Shown in pieces: positions 36,521 through 48,481 of a stretch of 64,000 nucleotides of DNA. A program made the translations under genes and the position numbers. Where the stretch lies: assembly GCF_005239225.2 (NCBI RefSeq), contig NC_133287.1:4135493-4199492 (forward strand). Direction: 5' to 3'. Position 1 is the first letter of the stretch. Each line of letters opens with the position of its first letter. The notes below the pieces were generated by a model. The model did no database searches, was not told the origin of the DNA, and saw only the letters and a program-made list of their open reading frames with translations. The DNA is from Populus alba. Its lineage: Eukaryota; Streptophyta; Magnoliopsida; Malpighiales; Salicaceae.

Positions 36521-36680
36521 AACAATACAAATATCCAAACATATTAAATTACATAATTCAAATAAAAGTAAAATAAACAATACAAATATCCAAACATCTT
36601 AAAATACATAATTCAAATAAAAGTAAAATAAACAATACAAAATATCCAAACATCTTAAAATACATAATTCAAATAAAAAT
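36521..36680. repeat. 55-base tandem repeat inside the hAT element
   Basis: About 2.9 copies of a 55-base unit beginning AACAATACAAATATCC, at 36521, 36576 and 36631, with few differences between copies. Confidence 0.85.
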
Positions 36681-36724
36681 TCATACATGTCCATAGTATT
36701 TCAATAAGTAAAAAGTTAACACAC

Positions 36725-39245
36725 CTAAAATAAACAGTCTGTAGGTGTGTCATGTAAACTAAACACACCCTCATTGCCTTTGTCTCCCTCGTTATTCCTA
36801 AAACAGTAATTAAAATCATTACCATCTAAAAGATTATTACTACTACTACTCGTACCAGCACCGATATTAAGAACATTAGTGCTACTGCTAGTACCAGGAC
36901 CAACACCAATGTTGTCAACAATATGTAACTCCAAGCTCCTTGAATTATCTGGATTGACATCATTCTGAATCTCTAAATCATCTTCAGTTCCATGACACTC
37001 CATCCCAACATCATTAAATTTTCTTCATCATCACTTTCATTTTCTTTTACCGTTTTTCCTTCGTGTTGCACCATCAATGACATCAAGCAAATTAAAGTTG
37101 GATGAACCATCATGTTTCTCTCCCTCGGTTATCCAATCATCATCAGATGAGAGATTATCAAAAGCTTCACCAAAATCATTAGCTTGCTTTTTGACTTGGC
37201 TATCATTTAATTTGAGATTGCACATTACAAATACCAAGTCATTCATTTTTTTCTGGTGCAAACGATTTCTTCGTTTTTGTATGAACCTATGTAAGCAATT
37301 TAAATTAATACCATATAAGATTCTTATAAAATATAAAAACATTAAAAGGAAAAAGGAAAAGGAAAAAACTTACCATCTCAAATGCACTCCAATTTCGCTC
37401 GCATCCAGATGAACTACAAGTCAAGCTTAGAACTCGAATTGCAAATTTTTGTAGCTCTGGACATTCATCCCCATAAGAATCCCACCATTTAGCTGGAGTC
37501 TTTTTATCCCTTGTTATCTTAGCCGCCTCAATACCGAACAACCCACTTGCATCCTTGAATGAATCAAGTTGCAAGTCAATTTTACACCTTTCACTTGCAT
37601 CGGGCACCATCCTTTCTAAGCATTGATATAATCCAATTTTAATGTTGGCATTAACTTTAAAATTAGAATTATAATGATAATGAGGATTCAAATAATATGC
37701 TGCTGCATGTAAAGGTCTGTGAAGTTGAAGTTCCCATCTTGCATCAATGATATTCCATATAGGCATATAACTACAAAACAAATAAGAATATTATCATCAA
37801 TATTATAATCAAATGATAGTATCATAGTAGTAAATAAATAATTAGCAAGATATATAATTAGTACCTTTTTTTCACATAACCAAAATTCACTTGTATCTTC
37901 TCTTTTGCTTGATCCATTGCTTCATATATAAAACCCATAGCTGGTTTCTCATCTGAATCAACCAATCGAAGAACTTTTATCAGAGGATATGCTGCCTTAA
38001 TACATGTAGTAACATCATGCCAAAACTTGCTGTCCAAAACACAACTTTGAATTCGCTTCCCTTCTTCTATTTTTGAAAACCTACATGACCTCCATTGGAT
38101 GGAAGTAAACATTGTCATCAACTGTATCTTACAATCACTCAAACATCCAAGAGTTAAGTATGCAGTAGCAAATCTAGTGGCAGCAGGCCTAATCAAATCC
38201 TTTCCTTTTGTGAAGTGTCTGAGCATGGAAATGAGAATAGTTCTTGAATATATGTATGAAGTGATTCTCCTCCCATTAGCAATAGTTACTTGATGGACCT
38301 CTAGTTTCTTCTCAAAATCTTCCAATATCAAGTCAATACAATGGGCTGCACATGGTGTCCAAAACAATCTTTTTCTTTTTCCCATCAATAATTGCCCTGC
38401 TGCCTTATAATTTGCAGCATTGTCAGTGACTACTTGCACCACATTTTCCTCTCCAATCCTCTCCACAATAGCATCCAACATCTCAAATACTTTATCAGCA
38501 GTCTTGGATATATTTAGAGGTATCTACAGATGATAAAAAAAACAGTCCCTTTAGGACTATTAACCAAAAAGTTGCAAATAGAACGCCTTTTCTTATCAGT
38601 CCATCCATCAGACATTATTGAGCAACCTGTTTTTTTCCATTCTAAGTTGTACTCCTTAAGCAAGTTGATTGTGTGATCTACTTCTTGCTTCAAATACTTC
38701 TCTCTAATATCATGGTAGGATGGAGGCTTAAAACCTGGCCCATGCTTTGCAACCAATTCAAGTGCCTTAACAAATTCAGGGTTTTTCACACAATTAAATG
38801 GAATTGCACTGGTGTAGAAAAATCTTGCAATTTGTTGACATGCTTCTTCTCTAAGATCTTTTTTCAGCAGGTGATTGATGGTAGTTTGTGTACTTCCACT
38901 CCCACTTGCTACTCTCTTTCCTTTGTCCACTGAGGTAATTTCATTCCCTTCATCATTATCTTCATCTTTTCCAATATATTGGAAAGCCTTTCTTTTCTTC
39001 TCAGATGCTTCTTGATTTTTCACCAGAAGATTCAAAATTATCTTCTTTACATCTTCTAGTACTTGCTGGCATGGCTCAACATCCTTTCGAGTGCAAGCCA
39101 AATGATGCTTGAAACGGTAAATGCCTCCACTAATAATTTTCTGACAAAACTTGCACTGCACTTTTTTTGAATTCTTGTCAACATCTATACCATATTGCCA
39201 TCCCACGTCAAGTCTATTGCCACTTGTAGTTTTTTTAGAAGCCAT
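36725..39245 (-). CDS. hAT transposase with BED zinc finger, frames interrupted
   Basis: Start ATG at 39245 (MASKKTTSGNRLDVGW). The BED finger is CKFCQKIISGG, then YRFKHHLACTRKDVEPC. A DUF659-like region follows (SIMSDGWTDKKRRSICNFLV), then VVTDNAANYKAAGQLL and CAAHCIDLILEDF from the catalytic core, and the hAT dimerisation motif SSGCERNWSAFEM. Exons: 39245-37865, 37770-37374 and 37286 to about 36725, with good splice sites. The frame breaks near 38530-38510 at a T run and an A run, and just inside exon 3 at an A run; in each case homology resumes after one base. The last 90 codons are Ser/Asn-rich and poorly conserved. The copy would be close to intact if these run-length changes are sequencing errors. 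Confidence 0.9.
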
Positions 39246-40274
39246 GTATCCTACAATTCAAGAATAATTTGTTTCTTGCAGATCAATCATTTGTTTAAGA
39301 ATTACAATTTACAAATATGCATGTTGTATCCTACAAAAATACATTCACAGGTTAACAAAGAAGAGTCATTTTTTTTCATTTTTTTCTTATTGGAACTGTA
39401 ATCCTAGATGGATAAATCATGATAGTTTAGACGTGAATTGTTTTCTTATGAAATACTTTTATTTATACATAGTTTTTTTGATTAGCAATTCTGATTACTC
39501 AACATCTTTTGCTCCAAATTTGCAACCATTATTACATTCCTTTTTTTTTTCTTCTAATCATTATTACAACCATTTTATATTCCTTGAGCTGTTATCAATT
39601 CGAAGTTTACAACCATTTTAAATTCAAAATCACAGAATAACGCAGTCTTCCATAGTTCCATACTTCCATTTCTGTCACAGAATCACGATAATTCAAAATC
39701 ACATTACAACGCAGTCTTCGATGGGAACTGATCAAAATGATTCAATTGATCAATAGGAAAACGATAATTCACGAAATCACAAAATCACATAATCACATTA
39801 CATTCAACTGCATCTTCTTGCAGCAAATTACATTCAGCAGAATCACAAGTTCCATGGGAACTGATCAACAGGGCATTCGGACTTCCAAGACTAATCAGCA
39901 AAATACATTCACAAAATACATTCAGCAGAACTAATCACCGATTCCAAGACTACCAAAGCAAGCAAGATCAACAGGGCATTCGGTTCCAAGACTAATCAGT
40001 AATCACCGATTCACAGCAAACCAAGACGATGAACATAGATTCACAGCAAACCCAGATAATTTTTTGTCTCTAATCACCGATTCACCACCATTAGATACAA
40101 AAAAAAACAAAGCTTGGGTTCCCAATTCGTACCTTCGTCTCGCTCTGGAGTGTGAGACAGAGAGGGGATGACTGGACGAAGTTGCGACTTTGGAGTCAGG
40201 GAGGTGACCGTGTGAGACAGGGACGATGAAGTCACTGACGAAGCTGCGAGACAGGGACGAAGACGAAGGGGACG

Positions 40275-40352
40275 GACGAAGACGAAGTCGAGGACTCGAG
40301 AGACAGGGACGAAGACGAAGTCGAGGACTCGAGAGACAGGGACGAAGACGAA
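40275..40352. repeat. 33-base tandem repeat near the right hAT end
   Basis: A GACGAAGACGAAGTCGAGG-containing unit of 33 bases begins at 40275, 40308 and 40341, with the third copy partial. Confidence 0.85.
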
Positions 40353-40679
40353 AAAGACGAGGTCGGCTGCTCGGGCACTCGGGTTGGATTTGCGAATTTG
40401 GGAAAGAAAAGAGATTGTGGTTTACTGCCACCGTGGCTTGTTTCATAATTGTCAATTTCTCATTTCTAATTTTCGGCCTTCGCAGGAACTTTTTACAAAC
40501 TCGGGAAAACGTAACGTTTTTAACGTTTTTTACGAGTCAACCGATTTTTCTGCGAGTTTGACCAAGTCAACCCGATTTTGCAGATTTTCGAGTTTTAACT
40601 CCGACTCTACACGTTTTCTGTCTTTTAACTCGTAAAATCGGACGATTTTACGAGTTAAAACGCATTTTTAACAACCATG

Positions 40680-42341
40680 GTCTGGATATTAAATGAATGG
40701 ATAGACATGTAAGGCATCAAAAAGCATCAGCTCTGCAATATATTAAAATTTAATGCGACATTTCCCACCAATGCTCCTTGGGTCTTGTGGCTTTGTGTTG
40801 GGTTTCGAGCCCAAAAGCCAGGGGTCAAGCATTGGTAGCATAGCAGCCGCAGCAACAAGAGTAAATTGTAAATTAGTCCCTCTAGTTTACTAGAAATAAA
40901 CGAAGTCTTCCAAAATACCTCTTATTTGTTATTGCAACATCGCTTAATTTTTATTTTTATTTTTATTTACAATGTATAACTTAAAATCAAGAGTTAATTA
41001 TAACTAAGTCCAAAACTATATAACCAATCTCTATAGTATCAACATTCATTAAATTAGTACATTTATCGATTTTGATTATTCTCAATTTAGTAGTTTTTTA
41101 TTCTAAAAATGCCTTCGTACTTGTCATGTTTTTCCACTTTATCTACCCCTCTTTATCTTTCTTTTTTTTTTTTTAGTTTTTTTTTTATATAAAAAAACTT
41201 ATCACAGCATAAAAAATGACAAAAAACACTAAATTATTAATAGATATAAAATCATAAGAACTGAAAATATAGTTTCTAAAAGACAAATTAATTAGTTTAA
41301 TTGAATTACTAAAACTGAGTTATCATTAAATCTCAATAAATAAATATATAAGAGATTAAGTTATCATTAACTCTAAAATCCTCATACATGAAAAATAAAA
41401 TCCCGTAGATAAAAATCATACATGGTTTCTAGCAAAGGAAAATGTATGTTATTATTTGGGGTAATTTCAAATGACTTTTACTAAATTTATTGAATTAAGA
41501 AGCCTATAATACTTAATCATTAAGACTAAAAATAAAGCAATTATTTAAAAAGATAATTGGAAAAGTAAAATATTGTTCTACTTATTTATTAATATTCTTC
41601 AATATTATTAAAAATAAATATAAATTATATTTTAAATTTGTTTGGAATCCCAAGATATGTACCGTTACATATTACATGTTTTTTTTATTTTAATGTGTTC
41701 ATTTATAATTTCTTTCTATTAAAATTGGTTGTTATGTGCAAGGCACATGATAGAACAATTACGAAGAGGCTTAAATATTCCTTCAACTATTGTGGGGGAA
41801 AATAATGCTTGATTTGTGATTGCAAATGCGATCATAATCTTAAGAATTTTTGTGACTAATTTATAACAAAACAAAATCGGTCGTCGCAAGACTCCATCAC
41901 ACAGTTTGTTTGTGACCCATTTATGACCAAACATTATTTTGTTAATATTTTAAAAAAAATTGGAATCGATTTGTGACAAGAAAGTTTTTTTTGAATTTTT
42001 TGGCCACTGAAAATCAATCACAAAAAAATAAAACACAAAATATGCGATTAGGAAAAAATCATAACATATTAATTAATCCAAAATAATAAATTTTGTCATA
42101 GTAAAAAAAAAAAAAAACATTTTCCTTTATGTTATAAGTTAGTGCAGCCATTGGAACCAGTGTTCCTTGGGTCTCGTGGTTTGGTGTTTAGTTCTAAACC
42201 CAAGAAACCATGGCTGCAGTTTTCAGAAAAGAAACCAATAAGCAGGAGCATGATATAAATATGACCAGTATTCATGAAGATAAGGATTAAAACTTAATAT
42301 ATTAATATAATTATTAAAATAGAGCAGCATATAGCAACAAG
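40680..42341. other. Intergenic AT-rich region with two SINE-like fragments
   Basis: Fragments near 40770-40860 (AATGCTCCTTGGGTCTTGTG, then AGGGGTCAAGCATTGG) and 42155-42225 (TTCCTTGGGTCTCGTGG) resemble the SINE-like sequence at 35696. The rest is AT-rich with no recognised gene. Confidence 0.4.
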
Positions 42342-42413
42342 GTCGTTGTAGTATAGTGGTGAGTATTCCCGCCTGTCACGCGGGTGACCCGGGTTCGATC
42401 CCCGGCAACGGCG
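42342..42413 (+). tRNA. tRNA-Asp (GUC)
   Basis: Full 72-base nuclear tRNA-Asp. The acceptor stem GTCGTTG pairs with CAACGGC and the discriminator is G. The D arm contains TAGTATAGTGGT (A box) and the T arm contains GGGTTCGATCCCC (B box). The anticodon loop is CTGTCAC with anticodon GTC, closed by the stem CCCGC/GCGGG. There is no intron. A TTT and a longer T run follow and would end RNA polymerase III transcription; CAACAAG lies just upstream. Confidence 0.98.
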
Positions 42414-44519
42414 TTTGACTTTTTGTTCACTTCCTCTTGATTAGCAAGAAGCCTACAGCGAGAAAACCTTGAAGGATATACAATTTTAGCTTGTATTCAA
42501 TAGAACAAAAACAAAAAACGGTAACTTGAGCTTATATTTGGCCATGTTTGCCTGACTATTACCTAAATTGCCTCTTACTTTGATGGATCAAAGTGGAACC
42601 GTTTATGCTTTGACCTGCCACTTTTTTTTTTTTCTGGTTAGATTTAGCATTTTGTGATGCTAACATCTGTAACGCTACAGCTAGAATCTGCAATCCCAAG
42701 CGCACTGTTTAGTCCTCATAAAAAAATGTGTTGGGAAATGTGTAAAGATGGTGCCCTCATTCACACCAAAGGCCCCTGGTCTTGCATGTTTTGGTGATCT
42801 ACAACACTTCTTGACCATCAGCCAGGGTTCAAGCTTTGCTAGCACAGCAGTGTCAACTGGCAACAAAACAAACAGTACCATTATCTTGCAACAATTGAGG
42901 TATCCTAAAATACCTTTTCCCTTTTTAACAATTTCTTTGTAAACGGTGATCTCCTTTATTTTCCTCCTATGATATAGTTTTTGACCTTTTAAAAGAACAT
43001 ATAATAGAAGAGAAATGACTCGAATATGCGATTAGTCTTCGTCTTAGTTATAAACTCCATTTTATATATGTTCAAAACATTCAATTGCGCACTTGAGATC
43101 GTGACCTAGCAAAGAGAATACAACTGCTCTTCTCATGCAGTTCTTTTGATGTTATTAAAAAAAAAAAAAAAACATCCAATTGCTCCTATTACTTCAATTT
43201 TTTTCTTACAGCCAAGTGATATTGTTTCCCTGGCTAATCAAGATAATACCTCCTGAGTTTACGATGATACAACTGCAGTTCTATCATTAAAATAGTGGCC
43301 ATCAAGCACCGAAACCAGTGGACCGTCCCAACAAAATGTTCAGCTAGCATGTTATGCAAAACTTATATAATGGGTGATAATTATAGCACTGCTGTTACAA
43401 GTTCAGGAACTAGCTAGACACTATGATGAGATAGAGAGATGTTGATGGTGGTGTGGCAGCAGAATGGGTGGGTGTGATTATTGCTTTTCCCCTACTTTAT
43501 ATTCTCCTATCTGCCAATTCACCCATCTCCATTTTCACCATCCATACCCAACATCATGACTGCTTCAATTATAGGCTCCCAATTCTGTGAATCTTGGTGA
43601 AATGGGGCTCCATATTCATTAAGATACAGTACCCACATGACCCAAAATTAGTTGCGGTAGGATCATCCATCAAGTACTTATTAACACTGCCATGTGAGAA
43701 AGTCTCGAACTTCCACCACCTAAACACAACAAAACATTAGTCATAGGTCTGGAAGTTCAACAAGTCCAAAAGGTAAAAGACTTCAAAGCTTGAGAGAAGT
43801 AGAGTTTAGGGTTGGTAATAGATCGATTGGAAAATCCAAGCCATCCCACCATTCACGGAGAACAGCAGCCAAGTCTTACGTTGCTATATGCCAGTGGTTT
43901 ACCAGCTACTTGATCACCTCTAGAAGGCTGAAATTTAGAGTAATAAGTTGACAACGCGGAGACAAAAAACATGTTACTTTGGGCTCTTTTAACACAAGCT
44001 AGCTGCATTTTCGATTACCATTGTTTTTGGTGGATTTGGTGTCCTTCACATGATCTCTGGTAATGTTAATTAACTAAAAATCATCTGCTCCACTATGCTA
44101 TGCTATCAGCTGCCTATATTAGATTAGATTAGCACACAAAATAAAGTGTAGAGATCGTCTAGTGCTGTGACACTGCTGTTTCTCTGCCATTGAATAACTC
44201 AAGTCGACCCAATTAATTAACATATATACATGTAAGATATAACAAAGATTACCTTAAAATTAACATATACTCTAAATTAACAATCACGTCCCATTATTTA
44301 ATAGAAATAAGGAAAGAAATTTATGCCATTGTGCTAATTATATGAACACGTCACATAGAATATTCTTACATGTAAGGAAATTAATTTAATTCCTTACATA
44401 TATTCCTTGCTGAAAGTGGGATATTATGTGGCCAACATTGACAACACAGTTTCCTAACTTAAAGGAAAGTAAAGTGAATGGCTCGATGAAGGAAGCACAT
44501 GACTTGCTGGATATATATT
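42414..44519. other. Intergenic region downstream of tRNA-Asp
   Basis: About 2.1 kb with no recognised gene. A further SINE-like stretch at 42745-42865 contains CCAGGGTTCAAGCTTTGC, a B-box-like motif. The remainder is unremarkable. Confidence 0.4.
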
Positions 44520-46472
44520 GTAATTGAGTCAAATTTCAGTATGAATATGTTGACAGAAACATTGCTAGAAAAACACAATGAATAGTAGAGTTTGTGGACA
44601 ATATTAAATTCAATAATAGTGAAAAAAATCAGTAACATTGACCTATGCAAATAGTGAGCTGATGCGAGTTTGGATTTGAACGATGGACAGTCCAAGCCAA
44701 ACAACAAACATAGTAGATTCAACAACATAGATTGACAATTACACAACATATAGTGGGTTATTATGACGATTACGATCATAACTTTATGAGAAAAATAAGT
44801 GTCTAGATATTAGGAGCATGACTGAGATTGCTTCTTAAGACACTAAAATCATAAGATCATGGGTCAAAACCACCCACTAAGTTCATGGAAACATGAGGGA
44901 AAAAATGTTCCACTACTTTCTAAAAAATAGAGATGATAATTTTATGATTTGTAACCTTTTATGTTTGTCTATAAATAAATTGTAAAGCCTTGGTTGTATA
45001 GCATGCAATTCTTTTGCATAGCACACACATACAAGTTTGTGTATTTTCTTTGTTGTATAAAGGTTGAGAATTTTTCTTGTATATGATGTGTATTGGTATG
45101 CTACCTTTTTACTTGTGTGATTCCGTTTGCTTACAACTTATGAGAGTGGAGAAAACCTCTCAGGTGTGAGAGACTTTTATTTGTAGGCAAACACGAGTGT
45201 AAAATGTGAGGAAAGGTTGAGTCTAGCATGGGACTGGACTATCGAATAGGGTTGGAAAATTTCAATAAGAAATTGATCCTATGACAATTAATATTAAAGT
45301 GTAGTTAACCTCAATGCAAACAATGGACATATATGTAGGGGAAGGAAAAATGCCAGTTATGTGAAGCCATTGTGGAATAGTTTGTGAAACTAGTAGCTGG
45401 ACTTCATATGCCAAGAGTTATGAAGGTCATTTGACACATGATTGTGTAGATCATCAAATTGAGTTGTCTCATTTGGTACTACAAGTTTATACATGGAATA
45501 GTTAGAGAGTTAGGTGAATTTTATAGGGGTTTATTGGATTTTTCTAACTGTTTTGTATGGTGTTGTTCATAAAAAAAATGAATGAAAGCTTTGGATGTTT
45601 AAGAAAGTGTTTGAACTTTGTGAAAATAGACTTGCGGTTTGATGAATTTGCATGTGAAATTGCTAAAGGAATGAGAACAACTAGTGTGTGACTTAGAGGA
45701 GTTACGTACAATTTCTAAAGAGGCATGATAGTATGTGACAGTGTGTTACAACTTTGTTTTTGGCTAGATGAGATCGATGAGATTGGTCTCAATGCTTTAG
45801 TTTGGGACTCAAATTGTGTTTTGACTTTGTGTGAAACAAGCAGGACAAAAAATAAAACTTTAGTCATAGCTTGGTTCAAAAACAGGTTGACAATGAGATT
45901 ATTAATGTTATTGTCATCATAGAATCAATGGTTAGTGTTCTGGATGTGCATGTGGGCATAACCGAGAGGATTTGTGTGTGGAACACAGATTTGTGACAAT
46001 AGAAAAATGTGATGCAGGGGTATCCTAAGTTTGTTTGATGAGGGCATCGATTTCTGTTAGTGGGGTAGGTTTGTAACTGAGTCAAAACTCGGTATGAATA
46101 CACTAGCAAAAACACTGATGGAAAGACACAGTGGGTAGTGACATTTCATGAGACAGTGTCAAATTCAATAGTAGTGACGAAATCGACCACATTAGCCTAT
46201 GCGAGTAGTGGCCTGATGTGAGTTTGGACTTAGATGATGAACAGTGCAAGATAGACAATAAACATAATAGATTCAACATCATAAACTAACAATTATGCAA
46301 TAGTGTAGTGAGTTGTTACGACAATTACAATCATGGCTTTATAAGGGGAAATAGGTGTCCACATCATGGAGGCATGATTGGTGAACATAGGAACATACCC
46401 GAGATTGTTCATCAAGACATTAAGATTATGAGATCATGGATCAAAATCAGTCACTAAGTTCATGGGAACATG

Positions 46473-46686
46473 AGGGAGAAAATACTTCACTAGTTCCTAA
46501 AAAGTAGGGATGATAGTTTTATGCTTTGTAACCTCTTATGCTTGTCAATAAATAGGCTATAAAATCTTGGTTGTGTAGTAAGGGAGAAAATACTTCACTA
46601 GTTCCTAAAAAGTAGGGATGATAGTTTTATGTTTTGTAACCTCTTATGCTTGTCTATAAATAGGCTATAAAGCCTTGGTTGTGTAG
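46473..46686. repeat. 108-base tandem duplication in the right TRIM-like LTR
   Basis: The segment starting AGGGAGAAAATACTTCAC occurs at 46473 and again at 46581, almost unchanged. The left LTR has one copy. Confidence 0.9.
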
Positions 46687-46921
46687 CATATGATTTTTTT
46701 GTATAGCACACATATATAAGTTTGTGTATTTTATTTGTTGTTGAAATTAATAAAAGTTGAGAATTTTTCTTATATATGTTATATATTGATTTTCTACCTA
46801 TATTTGGCTTGCTTATAACGTGTGATAATGAGAAAAATCTCTTAGGTATGAGAGATAATTGGTCGTAGGCAAATATAAATATAAAAGATGAAGAAAGAGC
46901 GAGTTTAATAGGAGGCTGAAC

Positions 46922-47192
46922 CATAGTTTTAAGACCTAGTCCAAGTTCCGGGTTTTGATCGAGTCATCGGGTCTGCCAAGTCAAAAGAAATTTTAAAAAA
47001 AAATCAAAACAACGTCGTTTTAGGAAAAAAATAAAAGTCCACGGGTTTGCAGTTGGGTCTTGACCGGGTCAACCCGCCAGGTCACACCGGGTTTTCCCTT
47101 CCCTGTTTTTTCTTCAACCCGGTCCAGTTCCTATCACGGGTCGGCCGGATCCCGGGTTGACCCACTAGGCCGGGTCGGGTTTCAAAACTATG
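46922..47192. mobile_element. hAT-like MITE, copy 1
   Basis: A 271-base insertion with terminal inverted repeats CATAGTTTTAAGACC and, on the other end, GGTTTCAAAACTATG, placed inside the right TRIM-like LTR. The flanks GGCTGAAC and GATTGAAC match at six of eight bases, consistent with a decayed 8-base duplication. It has no coding capacity, and the centre is rich in CGGGTC/GACCCG motifs. Confidence 0.7.
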
Positions 47193-48122
47193 GATTGAAC
47201 TGCCGTATAAAGCTTGAAAATTTCAATGAAAAATTGACCATCTCAGTGACACAAACCCTCACAAAAGAGTGCAAGCTAGTGCCGAACAGAGCACAAACCA
47301 GAAATTCAGTAGTGCAAATCTGAGGTATCAGCTAAGTGCATGCGCCTTGTGTGCTCGTCATGATCAAACAACTACTTTATAGCACGAAAGCAGGTGGTTA
47401 TAATTTCACCACAACATGGAGGATTTGTACACTCACCATAGTTTATACGCGGTCCAAAACATTAAAACTTTTGCAGAATTTAACTCCACTGATTAAATAA
47501 TAAATTAGTCCCTCTAGTTTTAAAATAAATTAATTAGCTCTCTTTTAAAAAAAAAAAATTATTTATTTATTGCTTTTAATCGATGTTACCATACTTAATC
47601 TAATATTACTTTATTTTAAGAATATCTTCTTTTTCCGTTAATCTTTTGATAATATGGTACCACTAAAGGACACGAACCAGCAGCAACTTGCGCAGTAAAA
47701 TTTGAAACTCTCCTCTCATGCGACAATCCATGAGAATGGTCGTTATCATAATTAAGGATAACTTATGGATTGTTTTGGCAGCTACGATAGGGTTGCCCCT
47801 GAAACAGCTTGAAAAAAGGAATTTACATAGACTTCTAGAATATAGTTGAAAAAAAACGTACATTGCATTATTTTTTTTAAAAAAAAATTAATTATAAAAA
47901 CAACAATTTATAATATTTTTATAAAATTATTTTTATAAAATACAATCATAAAAACTACCACAATATCAAATACATACTTATTTAAAATTTTAAAAAGATT
48001 AAAAACATGTATGTTGCTATATATATTTTTATAAAAATATATTTTAATTTTTTTTTAATATTTTTCAATGCACTTAATATCAACATGTTCATTTTAAAAA
48101 CACATTAGATTAATACTTTTAT

Positions 48123-48405
48123 AATAGTTTTAAGACTCGGTCCGGTTCAAGACCCGGCTTTCGGGTTTTGACCGGGTCATCTAGTTGGCCAGGTCAATTT
48201 TTTTTTTTTTAAATCAAAATAATATCGTTTTAATAAGAAAAAAACAAAAAAAAAGTTAACGGATTTGCAGCCGGGTCTTGACCGGGTTTTTCCGGGTCAC
48301 ACCAGGTTTTTTTTTTTATTATTTTTTAACCCAGTCCGGTTCTAAATCCGGATCAACCAGATCCAGAGTCGATTTGCCGGATCAGACCAAATTTCAAAAA
48401 CTATA
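48123..48405. mobile_element. hAT-like MITE, copy 2
   Basis: Shares with copy 1 the ATAGTTTTAAGAC end, the GGGTTTTGACCGGGTCAT-like segment, GCCAGGTCA, and GTCTTGACCGGGT in the same order, and ends in a matching AAAACTAT. It is more AT-rich and more diverged than copy 1. Confidence 0.65.
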
Positions 48406-48450
48406 ATTTAATCATGCTATGTGTAAATATATTATCAAATACCTCTCATA

Positions 48451-48453
<3 letters not shown>

Positions 48454-48481
<28 letters not shown>
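48454..48481. repeat. TA microsatellite
   Basis: About 13-14 TA units without interruption. Confidence 0.95.

Larger units (their letters stand above)
36346..40679 (-). mobile_element. Complete hAT-superfamily DNA transposon
   Basis: A 4.3 kb element flanked by a perfect 8-base target duplication GTCTGGAT (36338-36345 and 40680-40687), the length diagnostic of hAT. The terminal inverted repeats are CAAGGTTGTCAAAAACGC on the left and, reverse-complemented on the right, CATGGTTGTTAAAAATGC. Both subterminal regions are crowded with TCGTAAAATCG-type motifs, probable transposase-binding sites. It encodes a transposase on the minus strand with a BED zinc finger, an RNase H-like core and a hAT dimerisation region. 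Confidence 0.95.
44520..47251 (+). mobile_element. Old TRIM-like LTR retrotransposon with nested insertion
   Basis: Two diverged direct repeats, 44520-45286 and 46072-47251, begin TGTAATTGAGTC or TGTAACTGAGTC and end ATGACA or GTGACA, around only about 0.8 kb of internal DNA with no recognisable protein. A G-rich GTGGGGTAGG lies just before the right copy, as a polypurine tract would. Both copies have a TATAAATA box in the middle. Copies differ at perhaps one base in six, and no target duplication is evident, so the insertion is old. The right copy contains a MITE and a 108-base internal duplication. Confidence 0.65.

Noticed and set aside
43000..44500. Possible exons downstream of tRNA-Asp
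   Set aside because: Both strands were read; only short unsupported frames without conserved motifs or paired splice sites were found.
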